DNA from: Plantago elongata
Taxonomy: Eukaryota; Streptophyta; Magnoliopsida; Lamiales; Plantaginaceae
Direction of reading: 5' to 3'
DNA: 24,752 bases
Assembly (NCBI GenBank): GCA_036897095.1
Contig: JAYMSP010002360.1
Location: 1 to 24,752, forward strand
The notes under the pieces are model-generated. The model made no database searches, was not told the origin of the DNA, and saw nothing but the letters and a program-made list of their open reading frames with translations. The translations under genes were made by a program, and so were the position numbers. Of the stretch, positions 1 through 9,325 are shown one piece after another (the first letter of the stretch is position 1; each line of letters begins with the position of its first letter).

Positions 1-6
1 CTCTCA

Positions 7-29
7 CCCCCCCCCCCCCCCCCCCCCCC
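7..29. repeat. Homopolymer C(23) tract
   Basis: There are 23 consecutive C residues near the window edge, in the region assigned to the TRIM interior. Long C homopolymers are rare in plant DNA and error-prone in sequencing, so the exact length is uncertain. Confidence 0.9.
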
Positions 30-184
30 TTCTCTAGACTTTTCCTTTCCCGTTATCCGGACCAATATGGGGGTTGTCCCGGGACCAACCATCCGTGCCA
101 GATTCTAGAGGTGGCTCCCACCGCGCATACAGTGTAGCACTTTGCCCCGCATGGCACTTAGTTTCTGCAATTTCGGATAGTCCC

Positions 185-196
185 GCTCTAATACCA
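185..196 (-). promoter_or_regulatory. Retroelement primer-binding site (initiator Met-tRNA)
   Basis: The minus strand reads TGGTATTAGAGC, one mismatch from the standard TGGTATCAGAGC complementary to the 3' end of plant initiator Met-tRNA. It lies 2 bp from the LTR terminus at 199 and fixes the element's orientation as minus. Confidence 0.75.
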
Positions 197-344
197 TTTG
201 TAACAACTCGGTCCCTAGCGGGAGGAGTCCCGACCCTTTGAGCCGGCGCGGTTACTCATGGGCAGCTCTCGGGGTGATATGTTGGCCCCAGTGTATCAAC
301 AAGAGTCCTTTCCCACACACTTTGGCCTCACTCGTGCATGAAAC

Positions 345-470
345 GTGAAGGCTTCCCAGTTGGTCACCCATCCTAGAATTGCTACAGAGCTAAGCACGCA
401 AAACTCTAGAGTTCTTCTAGGTGGATTTCCGAAAAGAAAGGTGCACCTTGTTGATATGAATAGCGTTCAC
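345..470 (-). other. 5S rRNA-derived domain inside the Cassandra LTR
   Basis: Read on the minus strand, this stretch resembles plant 5S rRNA. The internal control region box C is exact: GGTCACCCATCC at 362-373 is the complement of GGATGGGTGACC. The box A region (AAGCACGC plus following bases, about 393-402) and the 5S 5' end (GGTGCACC...TATGA, about 440-463) are recognisable but diverged. In Cassandra elements this domain is thought to act as an RNA polymerase III promoter. It is not a functional 5S gene here: box A has changed (AAAACT in place of TTAACT) and it is embedded in an LTR. Confidence 0.8.
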
Positions 471-518
471 AATCCCTTTAAGCTCTATAGATCTGACTTG
501 AAATTCTGGGGTGTTACA

Positions 519-2510
519 GAAAGAGAATTGTGTGGAAGATTAAATGGGATTCAACGAGCTTTGGCGGTCCACTTTAACTCTTTCCTGACTAACCTTGAGA
601 TTCAATTACGATCAGAATACAATCTTGTTCTTAAACAAGAAGAGATTTTTTGGTACAAAAAATCGAGGGTCAAGTGGATTTGTGAAGGTGATGCAAATAC
701 AAAAAAAAAATCATCAAAGCACGCTTGCTAGGAGGCAGACAAATCGAATCATAATGTTGGAAATTGATGAAGAATGGGAACAAAACCAAGACATTTTAAA
801 ATTCCATGGACGTGTTCACTTCACTAGCATTTTTTGCCCTGCCCCTACTCGGATCCGTGCTCGAGACAGGTTGTCCATATCACCTCATCAAGCAAGAATC
901 ATGGAGGAAGAGAAAGGAGAGTTGGAAAACAAATTCTTCGCGGATGAAATAAACAAGGCGGTTTGGGCAACTCATCCGACAAAAGCTCCGGGCCCGGACG
1001 GATTTCAAGCTTGCTTTTATCAGACTAGTTGGATTGTAGTTGGCAGCTCATTAATAAGCTTTATACAGGTTGCTCTCTCAAACGATAGCTTCAACGAGAG
1101 TTTGTGTGAGGCGTTTGTTTGTCTAATACCAAAGGTACCGAATCCCTGCAAGATATTGAGTTTAGACCTATATCCTTATGCAATTTATTGTATAAATTCA
1201 TTACTAAGTGTATTACTATGAGACTCAAGAGTTTGATGTCGGAACTCATCTCCTTTGTGTCAATCGATTTTTATTAGTGGAAGGAGTACTCGGGATAACA
1301 TACTAGTAATGAAGGAGATACTTCACTCTCTTCGCATGAAGAAGAAGAACAAAATAGGTTGCATGGTGATGAAGCTGGACCTAGAAAAAGCATATGATCG
1401 TGTCAATTGGTCATTTTTGGAGGTGACCCTGGATTCCTTCAATTTCCCATCGAACTTGAGCATGTTGATAATGTTTTGTGTTCGTGGATCAAAATCACGG
1501 ATCTTGTGGAACGGAGAAACTTAGGATTCGATCACACGTACGTGTGGATTACGTCAAGGCGATCCATTGTCACCATATTTGTTTGTTCTTTGCATTGAAC
1601 AGTTGTTCTATCTAATTAACGATATGGTGGTGAAGAAGAGGTGGAAAACAATTAAACCTTGTTGCAATGGCCCTTCATTCTCTCATATTCTCTTCATTGA
1701 TCTTCTAATATTAATGGGAAAAGCTACAGTTTTGAATGCCCGAGTAATTAAGAGAGTTATTGATAGGTTTTGTGGAACTTCTGGTTTGTCACATAACCTA
1801 GCAATCTAAAGTGTACTTCTCGAAGACGGGTGGAGCAAGTATGAAGAGAACTATAGCAGACATTCTAGGATTTAGTCAAACACCGAATCTTGGGAAGTGT
1901 TTAGGCATCTATCTTACGCATGGAAGAGTTTCATGTGCGGAGGCAGGAAGATTGGTTGACAAGGTCATGGTAGGATACACGAGATGGAAGAAAAAAATTA
2001 TCTATTGCGGGAAGAGCAACCTTGATTCAATCGGTTAGCTCGGTTGTTCCCATTTACAATATGAAGGGAGGCTGGATTTCGGAGCACGTGTGCTATCAAC
2101 TAGAAACTCAATAGGATTTTTCTTTGATCCAATGACATCTTTCAACATAAGGTTTACTTAGTTGGCTGGAAACAAGTCACTCAGCCAAAATCTAATGGTG
2201 GCTTAGGAATTCGAGAAGCAAGAGTGAACTGTGAAGCTATGCTCTCAAAAGTTGTCTGGAAATCTCTTCGGAAAGAAAGATCAGTGTGGCTAGAAATGGT
2301 GGAGGCAAAATACTTAAAGGGTAACAATTTTCTACAGTACGTATCTAAACCAGGCGATAGCCAATGTGGAAGGGTGTATCCCGCTGTGCACATAAATTGG
2401 AATCAAGCTTCCGATGGCAGGTTGGTGATGGAAAAAGAATCCTCTTTTGGAATGATAGATGGTTCAAAGGGGAGGGTTTACGGCAGCAAGTGGGATCGAT
2501 AATCCTTGGG
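519..2510 (+). pseudogene. LINE reverse transcriptase domain, broken
   Basis: Fragments in successive frames match non-LTR reverse transcriptase. KAPGPDGF (about 976-1000) is the finger motif of plant LINEs. KLDLEKAYDRV (about 1372-1404) is motif A with its catalytic Asp. SPYLFVLC (about 1569-1592) is motif B. The motif C region at about 1684-1720 reads FIDL where active enzymes have F/Y-A-D-D, so the catalytic Asp pair is damaged. Frame changes fall between 1190 and 1255, near 1525-1567 and near 1810. A later block (about 2224-2330, CEAMLSKVVWKSL) matches the conserved post-RT region. The domain is inactive by several independent lesions. Confidence 0.85.
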
Positions 2511-2645
2511 ATCGTGTGACCACTCTGAATAAAATTCTAAATATTGATGGGACATGGAATTTTGATGTTCTACTGACCTTTGTACCGACAACACTGAAAC
2601 TCGAACTAGAGCACAACAACCTGACTTTGTAGTCTCAAAACCAAG

Positions 2646-3041
2646 ATGTTGTGTTGTGGAACCATATATTCGGCTACTGGAATCTTTAGTTGTCAATCTG
2701 CTTATAATGTCCTCTATAGGCAGGATAATGAGCTATCCTCGAAGAAACAGGTGTGGCCAACGATTTGGAAGAGTAAAACGCCGAACAAGTTCAAACAATT
2801 CATGTGGCTTGTATCTAAGGATCGAATAATGACGAACTCACTCCGATTCCAAAGAAGAATGACCATGGATGGAGGGTGCCCGATGTGCTCAAAAGAAGAA
2901 AAGATTGTGCTACATTTTTTCCGATATTGTGATGCTGCAAAGCATATTTGGAAGAAAATCCTGAGAGGAGATGACCTCAGGAGATTCGAAGATCTCTCTG
3001 ATATGGAATGGATTAACCAAAACCTCCGAGGAAACTTCTGA
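2646..3041 (+). pseudogene. LINE zf-RVT zinc-binding domain remnant
   Basis: This open stretch matches the zinc-binding domain found in plant LINEs between reverse transcriptase and RNase H. It includes SAYNVLY, then W-x-x-I-W-x-S-K-x-P-x-K, and a C-x2-C...H pattern (GGCPMCSKEE...VLHFFRYC). It is in a different frame from the RNase H segment that follows, so a frameshift separates them near 3040-3070. Confidence 0.8.
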
Positions 3042-3239
3042 ACTGAACTCGAAAATGATCTTAGTTGGCAGGCCGTCTTTACTGCAACAATCTGGATATT
3101 GTGGAAAGCCAGGAATTCACAAGCTTCAAGGGAACGGTAGACACTCTTCACCGCATTGTTTACCTCATCAAACAGCAGAGTTATGACATTCAATTTAAGA
3201 TGGGAGCTAGGAAGAGCCAACAGGTTGTGCGGACTTGGG

Positions 3240-3665
3240 AAAAGCCACTAGATACATGGGTAAAACTAAACGTCGACGGTAGCTTCTCCAAGAACAAGAA
3301 TGTTGGAGCCATTGGAGGTTTGATTCGGGATGCTAAGGGAAGTTGGATTTGTGGCTTTTCGGTAATGGTGAACCATCTCACGGTTTACCAGATGGAGGCA
3401 CAAGCTTTGTTGCGAGGCCTACAGATTGCTTGGGAGAGTCGTGTTCATAAAATAGTAGTGGAAACTGACTCCAGCATGATCTTTGATTGGGTGTCGGCAA
3501 TTAAGGATCCGCCACAGGATATGATGGATGTTATCTTGCAGTGCCAGGTGCTACTTCATAATCTATTGGAGATTGAGTTTAGGAAGACTGATAGATCATC
3601 AAATTGATGTGCAAACAAATTAGCTAGTCTAGGCTATAGCATAGGATGGACTCTGATGCTTTGGC
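3240..3665 (+). pseudogene. LINE C-terminal RNase H domain (RVT_3 type), near-intact remnant
   Basis: The open frame contains LNVDGSF with the first catalytic Asp (about 3268-3288), GGLIRDAKG, QMEAQALLRGL with the catalytic Glu (about 3390-3423), and VETDS with the next catalytic Asp (about 3459-3473). The frame ends in TGA at 3605-3607, but homology continues past it (CANKLASLGYS), so that stop is a lesion just before the natural end. It is the best-preserved part of the LINE, as expected near the 3' end. Confidence 0.82.
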
Positions 3666-3766
3666 AATATCCTCCACCTATTGTAACCTCGTTTTTGGGT
3701 ATTGACGTTGGCGTTTAACCCGTATAAATCTTGTTTTCACCAAAAAAAAAATAGTTAGTAAAATTT

Positions 3767-4291
3767 TGTTAAGTTCAAACAATGAGGAATATGAAAAAAT
3801 GACAGAAAATAATAATCGAACAAACAATGAACCAAAACCAGAAAGCCAGAGACACAAGATTTAACATGGTCCGGCAATTGCCTACATCCAGGGAGACTAA
3901 TCAACAACCTTTATTGATACCATACGACTTAATAAGAATAATCCCACATAAAATATAAGACCAACCTAATATGCTATTCTCTAAAGTATGATCCCTAACT
4001 TCCTATGATGATGATTGAAGGTTCTGATCTGATATGATCTATGAAACAAGTCCCCTTGACTATATATAGAGAACTCAACTACCAAATCCTACTAGAACAA
4101 GAAAACCAATTACTAATTCTTCTTGTATCAAGATACCACTAGAACTCCTTCTAGAATAAGGAAACTGAATTAGTTAAATTCCTAACTAATACTCCAGCTT
4201 TCCATATCCTGGATTTGATCACCACCATTGATTCCATATTTAATATGAGCCATTCAACAATCAATATTATTGTTGAGTTAACACTCTGACA
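3767..4291 (-). repeat. 3' LTR of a Ty1/copia element (minus strand)
   Basis: On the minus strand this begins TGTCAGAGTGTTAAC right after the purine-rich tract AAGGTGGAGAT (4292-4302) and ends GAACTTAACA at 3767. The 5'-TG...CA-3' ends, the polypurine tract and the about 525 bp length fit a copia LTR. It lies 15 bp right of the LINE poly(A) tail. The LTR at 5756-6204 belongs to a different but distantly similar family. Confidence 0.75.
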
Positions 4292-4743
4292 ATCTCCACC
4301 TTAACCTCAATCAATGATTCTATCAACTGATCTCAATGTATCCCTGAAGTTACTTGTCTTGTGTCTTCAGTGTTTTCCCAAGTGTTTCCGCTACACTCTA
4401 ACAACACGTGCTTCAATAATCCTCAGTATCAGTGTATCCAGTACACATGTGCTTCATTACCTCATTGGTATTAAGCTAACCAGCTTCACAGTTCTCCACC
4501 ATAGCTTTATATCAAGTAACCACATCATACGACATCACAGTATCCCTATAGGACACAACCCTGAAAGTCTTCACTCCCGCCAAATCCACACACAACATGA
4601 ACTTTGAACATGGAAGAGCTTTCATCATGTAATCAAAAATATTTAAAGAAGTCGGAATCTTCTTCACCCTGACCACACCTTTAGCTGATGTAAGCACTGC
4701 AACTTGTTCCTTCAAGTAGTTCCACCTCAGACTCAACTCTATT
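4292..4743 (-). pseudogene. Ty1/copia polyprotein C-terminal (RNase H end) remnant
   Basis: Upstream of the LTR in element sense, the minus-strand frame at about 4545-4736 holds a copia RNase H ending. The KKIPTSLNIFDYMMKALP stretch corresponds to the family pattern V-x-T-x2-N-x-A-D-x2-T-K-x-L-P, followed by SKFMLCVDLAGV. The usual ADMxTK has drifted. Bases 4303-4510 are non-coding sequence between the pol end and the polypurine tract. The rest of the polyprotein is absent or unrecognisable. Confidence 0.6.
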
Positions 4744-5194
4744 AACTCAAAATTAAACTTCGGTTCCTATTATACCTCCCGCTTGATATCATCCCACGAC
4801 AACTAAACATTTCATCTTTAGTAATAGCTCCATCTTCCTCTTTCCGAAGATGTTCTTTCACTTTTGGATATCTTCCATCACTTTCCGGGACACCATACCA
4901 AATGGGTACACACACTATCACCCGGAAAATTGTCTTCAGAATCCAATGGGTCCGACCACGTACGAATTGGATCTCGGACGTGCTCAAACTCTCCAGAACA
5001 CCGGCACTGCACTTTTTTATTTCCCGGCGCGTGAATATCATTCGCTAGCCTCTCCACGCGTATTCCATGCGCGATTATGATATGTATTTTTTTCTGTTTC
5101 GCACGATTCTTGCACTCTTTCAATACAAATCAATTCCTATGTGATTCCAAAACATGGAGAACTCCTCAACTTCCTACAATCTTCTCCTGACTTA
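4744..5194. other. Unassigned stretch between two copia remnants
   Basis: About 450 bp lie between the copia RNase H remnant and the gag-start remnant, both on the minus strand. Short minus-strand frames exist (4742-5041, 4878-5123), but I recognise no domain in them. It is probably decayed retroelement interior, joined by deletion. No gene is called. Confidence 0.4.
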
Positions 5195-5353
5195 GGTTGA
5201 GTTTGAATCCACCATAGACAATGGATCTGAAACTTTTACCTTGCAATCCGTCTCGAGTTTCTTTGATACTCCTTTGACATGTTTTCCGATCTCAAACCTT
5301 GTAGACGCCATTGATACAATACTTCCTTCCTCTTTTCCACAGACGGCGCCAAT
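5195..5353 (-). pseudogene. copia gag 5' end, duplicate copy A
   Basis: The minus strand encodes MASTRFEIGKHVKG from about 5311 leftward, resembling the N-terminus of copia gag proteins (MAS-x-RFEIEKF type). The leader and the primer-site-like GGCGCCGTCTGTGGGAA lie just upstream. The frame stops after about 39 codons, shortly after the duplicated segment ends. Not functional. Confidence 0.6.
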
Positions 5354-5586
5354 TGTTAAGTATTCAAAACAAGATCTCAATAATCAACTACTTGACAAAG
5401 ACAATCACCAATCGAAGCAATAAACAGAAACACAATATAACGTGATTCGATTGAATAAATTCAATCTACGTTCACGAAGAATCAACGAATTTTATTACTC
5501 CAAAACCTTCCTCAATGTAGCTAAGTTACAGAGAGATTGACCCAGAATAACACCACGAATTCTACTACACAATCCTCACAACCATT
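5354..5586 (-). repeat. Partial copia LTR (3' portion only), duplicate copy A
   Basis: About 230 bp match the end of the longer LTR at 5756-6204. On the minus strand it ends GAATACTTAACA next to the primer-site region. The upstream half of the LTR is missing because the tandem duplication breakpoint falls near 5586-5593. Confidence 0.75.
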
Positions 5587-5592
5587 GACTCT

Positions 5593-5755
5593 GGTTGAGT
5601 TTGAATCCACCATAGACAACGGATCTTAAACTTTTACCTTGCAAACCGTCTCTAGCTAGTTTCTTTGATACTCCTTTGACATGTTTTCCGATCTCAAACC
5701 TTGTAGATGCCATTGATACAATACTTCCTTCCTCTTTCCCACAGACGACGCCACT
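5593..5755 (-). pseudogene. copia gag 5' end, duplicate copy B
   Basis: Second copy of the leader and gag start in minus sense, again MASTRFEIGKHVKG (start near 5713), then diverging from copy A after the KKL residues by an indel and substitutions. The adjacent primer-site-like sequence reads GACGCC where copy A has GGCGCC (plus strand GACGACGCC versus GACGGCGCC). Confidence 0.6.
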
Positions 5756-6204
5756 TGTTAAGTATTCAAAACAAGATCGCAATAATCAACTACTTGACAA
5801 GGACAATCACCAATCGAAGCAATAAACAGAAACACAATAACGTGGTTCGATTGAATAAATTCAATCTACGTTCACGAAGAATCAACGAATTTTATTACTC
5901 CAAAACCTTTCTCAATGTAGCTAAGTTACAGAGAGATTGACCCAGAATAACGCCACGAATTCTACTACACAATCCTCACAACCACAACTACTAATCAATA
6001 TCCTAAACACAAAGAATAGCGCCAAGAGAGAAGAAGGATTCGTTAGTTCCTGGTTGCTGATTTTGCTTCAATAGTAATGGCTTTGATTGATGCTCATATA
6101 TATAAAGAAGAACATGGCTTAGTCGAATTCTGCCAGGAAAGGGAAAAAATAACGTTATACTACTAATCCTAATGGAAAATGATTTTCTCTCCCAATTTGG
6201 TTGG
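5756..6204 (-). repeat. copia LTR, minus strand, lacking about 70 bp of its 5' end
   Basis: This is the reverse complement of the plus-strand LTR at 6829-7330. Shared landmarks include AATTGGGAGAG, the TTATATATATGAGCA TATA region, and the AATAAAATTCGTTGATTC block. Homology stops at about 6204, where the plus-strand RNase H remnant begins, so the first roughly 70 bp of the LTR are missing at the junction. Confidence 0.82.
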
Positions 6205-6828
6205 GGAGCTACAGATGTTGGGATAAATTTATGCAAGAATGACAAATGGTTACATAATCCTATACTGGGATATGTGGATGCAGATTATGCAGCTAATCTT
6301 GATAATAGAAAATCTCAATCTGGGTATGTGTTGACCTTGTTTGGTTAAGCTATAAGCTAGAAATCAAATTTGCAAAGTGTGGTTCCATTATCAACTACTG
6401 AGTCTGAGTATATGGTGATAACTAAGGAGAGCTTATGGTTGAAAGGAATCATCAATGAGTTTGGTCTACAACAAGGACCGTAACTATACTTAGTGACAGT
6501 CAAAGTGCTATATACTTGTCCAAGCATGAGATGTTTCACTAGAGATCCAAACACATTGATGTGAGGTTGCACTTTGTCAGAGACGTCATAAACAAAGGTG
6601 AAGTGAAGATTGAGAAGGTGTCAACTTTAGATAAATAATGCAGATATGTTAACAAAGGTGTTAAATCCAACTAAATTCTTACGTTGTTTGAATTTAGTTG
6701 GTGTCTCAAGATGTTGAGGAATGCCAAGCACTGTGTGTTGGAGCTATTGTAAATCATAGGATGATAGTGATAAAGAGAAAGTGAGATAAATGAAGTTACT
6801 CATGTTATCTTCTTAACAAGGTGGAGAT
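6205..6828 (+). pseudogene. Ty1/copia RNase H/pol C-terminal remnant
   Basis: The plus strand shows the copia RNase H signature in pieces: GYVDADYAANLDNRKSQSGY (about 6270-6329), TTESEYM (about 6397-6417), SDSQSAIYL (about 6493-6519), RSKHIDVRLHFVRD (about 6542-6583) and a degenerate VSTLD...ADMLTK (about 6618-6655). It is broken by in-frame stops near 6347 and 6539 and by shifts. The polypurine tract AAGGTGGAGAT at 6818-6828 ends the interior. It sits head to head with a same-family LTR on the opposite strand. Confidence 0.82.
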
Positions 6829-7330
6829 TGTGAAGTTTGTTGGTTGTTTTCGAAGATTTCAGGGATCAGTTCGCAAATTGGAAGAATTGCTGCAGTTTCC
6901 AAACCAAATTGGGAGAGAAAAACATTTTCCATTAGGATTAGTAGTATAACGTTATTTTTCCCTTTCCTGACAGAATTCGACTAAGCCCTGTTCTTCTTTA
7001 TATATATGAGCAACAAATAGAGCCATTACAATTGAAGCAAAATCAGCAAGCAGGAACCAACGAATCCTTCTTCTCACTTGGGGCTATTCTTCGTGTTTAG
7101 GATACTGATTAGTAAATGTGGTTGTGAGGATTGTGTAGTAGAATTCGTGGCGTAATTCTGGGTCAATCTCTTTGTAACTTAGCTGCATTGAGGAAGGTTT
7201 TCGAGTAATAAAATTCGTTGATTCTTTGTGGACGTAGATTGAATTTATTCAATCGAATCACATTATATTGTGTTTCTGTTTATTGCTTCGATTGGTAATT
7301 GTCTTTCTCACTTGTTTCAAATACTTAAAA
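6829..7330 (+). repeat. 3' LTR of the plus-strand copia remnant
   Basis: Begins TGTGAAGTTTGTTGG directly after the polypurine tract and contains TTTATATATATGAGCAAC as a likely TATA region. It ends near TTTCAAATACTTAA, where the inverted copy ends TTGAATACTTAACA. It is about 500 bp long. Relative to the minus copy it lacks roughly 20 bp near the 3' end and has lost the terminal CA. Confidence 0.8.
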
Positions 7331-7352
7331 AAATTTAGTTTTGGATTTAGTA

Positions 7353-7835
7353 CACTATAAGAATCTGTCAGTCCCGATCTGTCGTTAAGTCCGTAGCTAA
7401 CCGGTTAAGTTCTTTTTGGGTTAAGTCCGTTGCTATCGGTCCCGATCCGTCGTTAGTCCGTCTAACGGCGGATAATACGCCCATTGTTATAATATAATAC
7501 GTAGCTATAGCTACGGTTTACCTAATCCGTAGCTAGAACGAATTAGGAAAGTTAGTAGCTACAGAAAATGTACTTCGAGTATTTAGCTACGGATAAGGTA
7601 ATCCTTAGCTACATATAGCCACGGATTAACTTATCAGTAGCTATATTTAGCTACGAATTACCTTATCCGTAGATGGAACGAATTAGGAAAGTTTTCCTAA
7701 TTCATGTATTTAGCGACGGATAAGGTTTATTCGTAGTTAAATTTTGGTAGTTTTTAAAGTTAATATGGATAAGGTTTATCCGTAGTTAAATTCTGGTAGT
7801 TTTTAAAATTAATACGGATAAGGTTTATACATATG
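7353..7835 (+). mobile_element. CACTA (En/Spm) transposon terminus with subterminal repeats
   Basis: CACTATAAGAA at 7353-7363 matches the CACTA terminal inverted repeat. It is followed by about 470 bp densely packed with subterminal repeats in both orientations, variants of CCGTAGCTA / TAGCTACGGA / GGATAAGGTTTATCCGTAG, as expected for transposase binding sites. I find no matching TTCTTxTAGTG terminus within the window, so this is a fragment or its partner end has decayed. No transposase coding sequence is seen. The right boundary is approximate. Confidence 0.75.
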
Positions 7836-8817
7836 AAGTTAATTTCTTTCAATTTTTTATGAGAAACTCTCGTGGGAGTCCGAAAAATCCTAAGAATCCT
7901 ACACAAAAAGATTCAGACGTATAATTAATATACAATTTGCAAATACACAAAAATCTACAATTTACACACAACACCGCACAATTAGTATACAATATTGTAT
8001 GACTCTCAGGACTCCCATAAAAACTTGTACTCTCACAAATTTTTGTAATTTTTTATGGAGTAAAATGTATAGTTAGTTATCTATAGTCATTTTTCAATTA
8101 AACTTTATAATGTACAACACCTACTAAAATTCTAATACAAACACAAAAAAAAATTCTTTTCAATTATAGTAGTCTTTGAAATTTTTTTAAAACACACTAT
8201 TGATGAGTTTAAAATTGATCCCCGCAAATTAATTATCCGTTAAAATGAAGGTAAAGCTTGGCAACTGTTGTGGCATGGGACATTGTGGTTTATTTGGTTA
8301 CTTCGTATTGAAAATAAAAGTTCAATTCGTGGTATTGGTTGAAAAGTAAAGGTATCGTGAAAACCGCAGTGAAATCAGACTATAACAATTCGTTTTGTAC
8401 GAAAATGGCCATTCAAAAAAATGAGTCATTTTTACTATTTGTATTCTTCAAACTGGTATATAATTTTGGGCCAGGAGAAGTTTTTTTGTGTTTCGTTGTG
8501 TTGGCTTCTTCTGAAAACCAGGGGAAAATTTGATCCATCATCAAACCAACCCAAAATGAAGGAAAAATTAATCCATCATCAAACCAAGATTTGGTCCACC
8601 TCAGCACAATCAATCAATCACAGAGTTGTCCTAAAATTTTGGTTCGGGCAGTTGGCTCACTTCAGCCCAACTCTAAAATGAACCAAAGCCCAAATAATTG
8701 CCAGTAAAATCCGCCCAAACCCCATAACAGACGAATCGTAAGTTCTTGGACAAGACAATTTGTCCCAGAGGGAAGTTGGGTGACTTTTGAATTGTTGTTT
8801 CTGTGTAGGAAAAGTTA
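7836..8817. other. AT-rich non-coding stretch, no gene seen
   Basis: No supported coding sequence. Two small features stand out. TGGGAGTCC at about 7873-7881 and its complement GGACTCCCA at about 8013-8021 make a short inverted repeat about 140 bp apart, a possible MITE remnant without clear ends. A direct repeat ATCCATCATCAAACCAA occurs near 8533 and 8571. The right end leads into the copia LTR. Confidence 0.4.
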
Positions 8818-8995
8818 TGATATTGTGCATTGTACCTAGCAGTTAGCGATTAGACGATTAGTTTAGTTAATTAGAGTTAGTTGGTTTCTTTTCTATATAA
8901 GCAACTTTTCTTTAGTCTGTATTTATTCATCTTCTTCAATCAATAGAATTGCTCCTTTCTTTTATCTCCACTTTTCCAGTTTGAGAACAATAACA
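8818..8995 (+). repeat. 5' LTR of a plus-strand Ty1/copia element (left edge approximate)
   Basis: The right end is firm: AACAATAACA is followed at once by a Met-tRNA primer site. Upstream is TATATAA at 8894-8900 and a typical short copia LTR composition (TAGTTAATTAGAGTTAG, then CAATCAATAGAATT). The left TG is not certain; 8818 is one candidate and 8827-8833 another. The short length suits the Ale/Retrofit group, but I cannot confirm the lineage. Confidence 0.65.
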
Positions 8996-9008
8996 TGGTA
9001 TCGTGAGC
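8996..9008 (+). promoter_or_regulatory. Retroelement primer-binding site (Met-tRNA)
   Basis: TGGTATCGTGAGC resembles the standard TGGTATCAGAGC with a small change in the middle. It directly abuts the LTR end, which defines a 5' LTR in plus orientation. Confidence 0.75.
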
Positions 9009-9085
9009 CTGTTTACATCTGTTTCCGCTCAACTCTTCTTTCTCACAATTCTTTTTTCTAGTAACCGTGTTCTTGAGATCCTTCA

Positions 9086-9325
9086 ATGGCTACCAACGTC
9101 TCAACATCCTCTACCAGTTTCAATGGTCGTGATTGGAGCAATCTATTGCTTCACCAACCGAAGATATCAATTCGTTATATTGTATTCACGCGGGTGATTC
9201 TGTTGGAGTACGAGTTGTCGCTGAAACCATCAATGGTGACAACCTCGATGCCTGAAAAAGCTCCGTGTACATGGGATTCACGGTGAAGAACAGGCTTGGA
9301 TTCATCGATGGCACTGTGAAGAAAC
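9086..9325 (+). pseudogene. Ty1/copia gag N-terminal remnant, split by an insertion
   Basis: The gag start (MATNVSTSS) lies about 80 bp after the primer site. After a frameshift the conserved motif FTVKNRLGFIDGTVKK (about 9273-9325) appears, matching the copia gag N-terminal domain (K-N-K-L-G-F-I-D-G). The frame is cut at 9325 by the 3.1 kb insertion and resumes in register just after 12458, once one target-site copy is discounted. Non-functional. Confidence 0.75.

Larger units (their letters stand above)
1..518 (-). mobile_element. Cassandra-type TRIM retrotransposon, partial (internal region plus 5' LTR)
   Basis: This is a short non-coding LTR retroelement read on the minus strand. An LTR of about 320 bp spans 199-518, beginning TGTAAC and ending GTTACA. 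Directly left of it, after a 2 bp spacer, 185-196 reads GCTCTAATACCA, the complement of a near-perfect initiator Met-tRNA primer site (TGGTATtAGAGC). The LTR contains a 5S rRNA-like domain in element sense, the hallmark of Cassandra TRIMs. The non-coding internal region (1-184) and the other LTR continue left of the window. LINE coding sequence begins right after 518, so the TRIM appears inserted into the LINE; the adjoining GAAAG would be the target duplication if repeated beyond the left edge. The family call rests on 5S orientation, primer site and LTR termini. No protein is expected. Confidence 0.8.
519..3751 (+). mobile_element. LINE (L1-like non-LTR retrotransposon with C-terminal RNase H), degenerate
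   Basis: This is the 3' part of a plant LINE ORF2 broken over at least three reading frames by stops and frameshifts. In order it holds the pre-RT linker (WICEGDANTK, about 670-705), reverse transcriptase motifs (about 970-1800), a thumb or connection region (to about 2500), a zinc-finger zf-RVT domain (about 2646-3041) and a plant-type RNase H domain (about 3240-3660). A 3' UTR and a poly(A) tail of 10 As follow at 3742-3751. The endonuclease and earlier coding sequence are not seen; they may lie left of the window, because a Cassandra TRIM interrupts the LINE at its left boundary. The copy is non-functional. Confidence 0.88.
5195..5993 (-). repeat. Tandem duplication of a copia LTR-end/gag-start segment
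   Basis: Two direct copies with a period of about 400 bp: about 5195-5585 and about 5593-5993. Each carries, in minus sense, the 3' part of an LTR, a TGGCGCC-GTCTGTGGGAA-like primer-site region, an untranslated leader and the first codons of gag. Copies differ by scattered substitutions and a few small indels, including ATATAACGTGAT versus ATAACGTGGT. The duplication therefore postdates insertion or arose during replication, and has since diverged. Confidence 0.85.

Noticed and set aside
7..29. The poly-C run as a structural (i-motif or G-quadruplex) element
   Set aside because: A single long homopolymer at the window edge in repeat DNA is as likely slippage or sequencing artefact. Nothing nearby supports function.
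345..470. A possible 5S rRNA gene
   Set aside because: Only box C is exact, box A is altered, and the stretch lies inside an LTR with matching ends and primer site, so it is a Cassandra domain.
2714..3220. 168-codon open frame on the minus strand
   Set aside because: It lies antisense to the LINE zf-RVT and RNase H remnants, which show clear domain motifs. No motif is seen in this frame.
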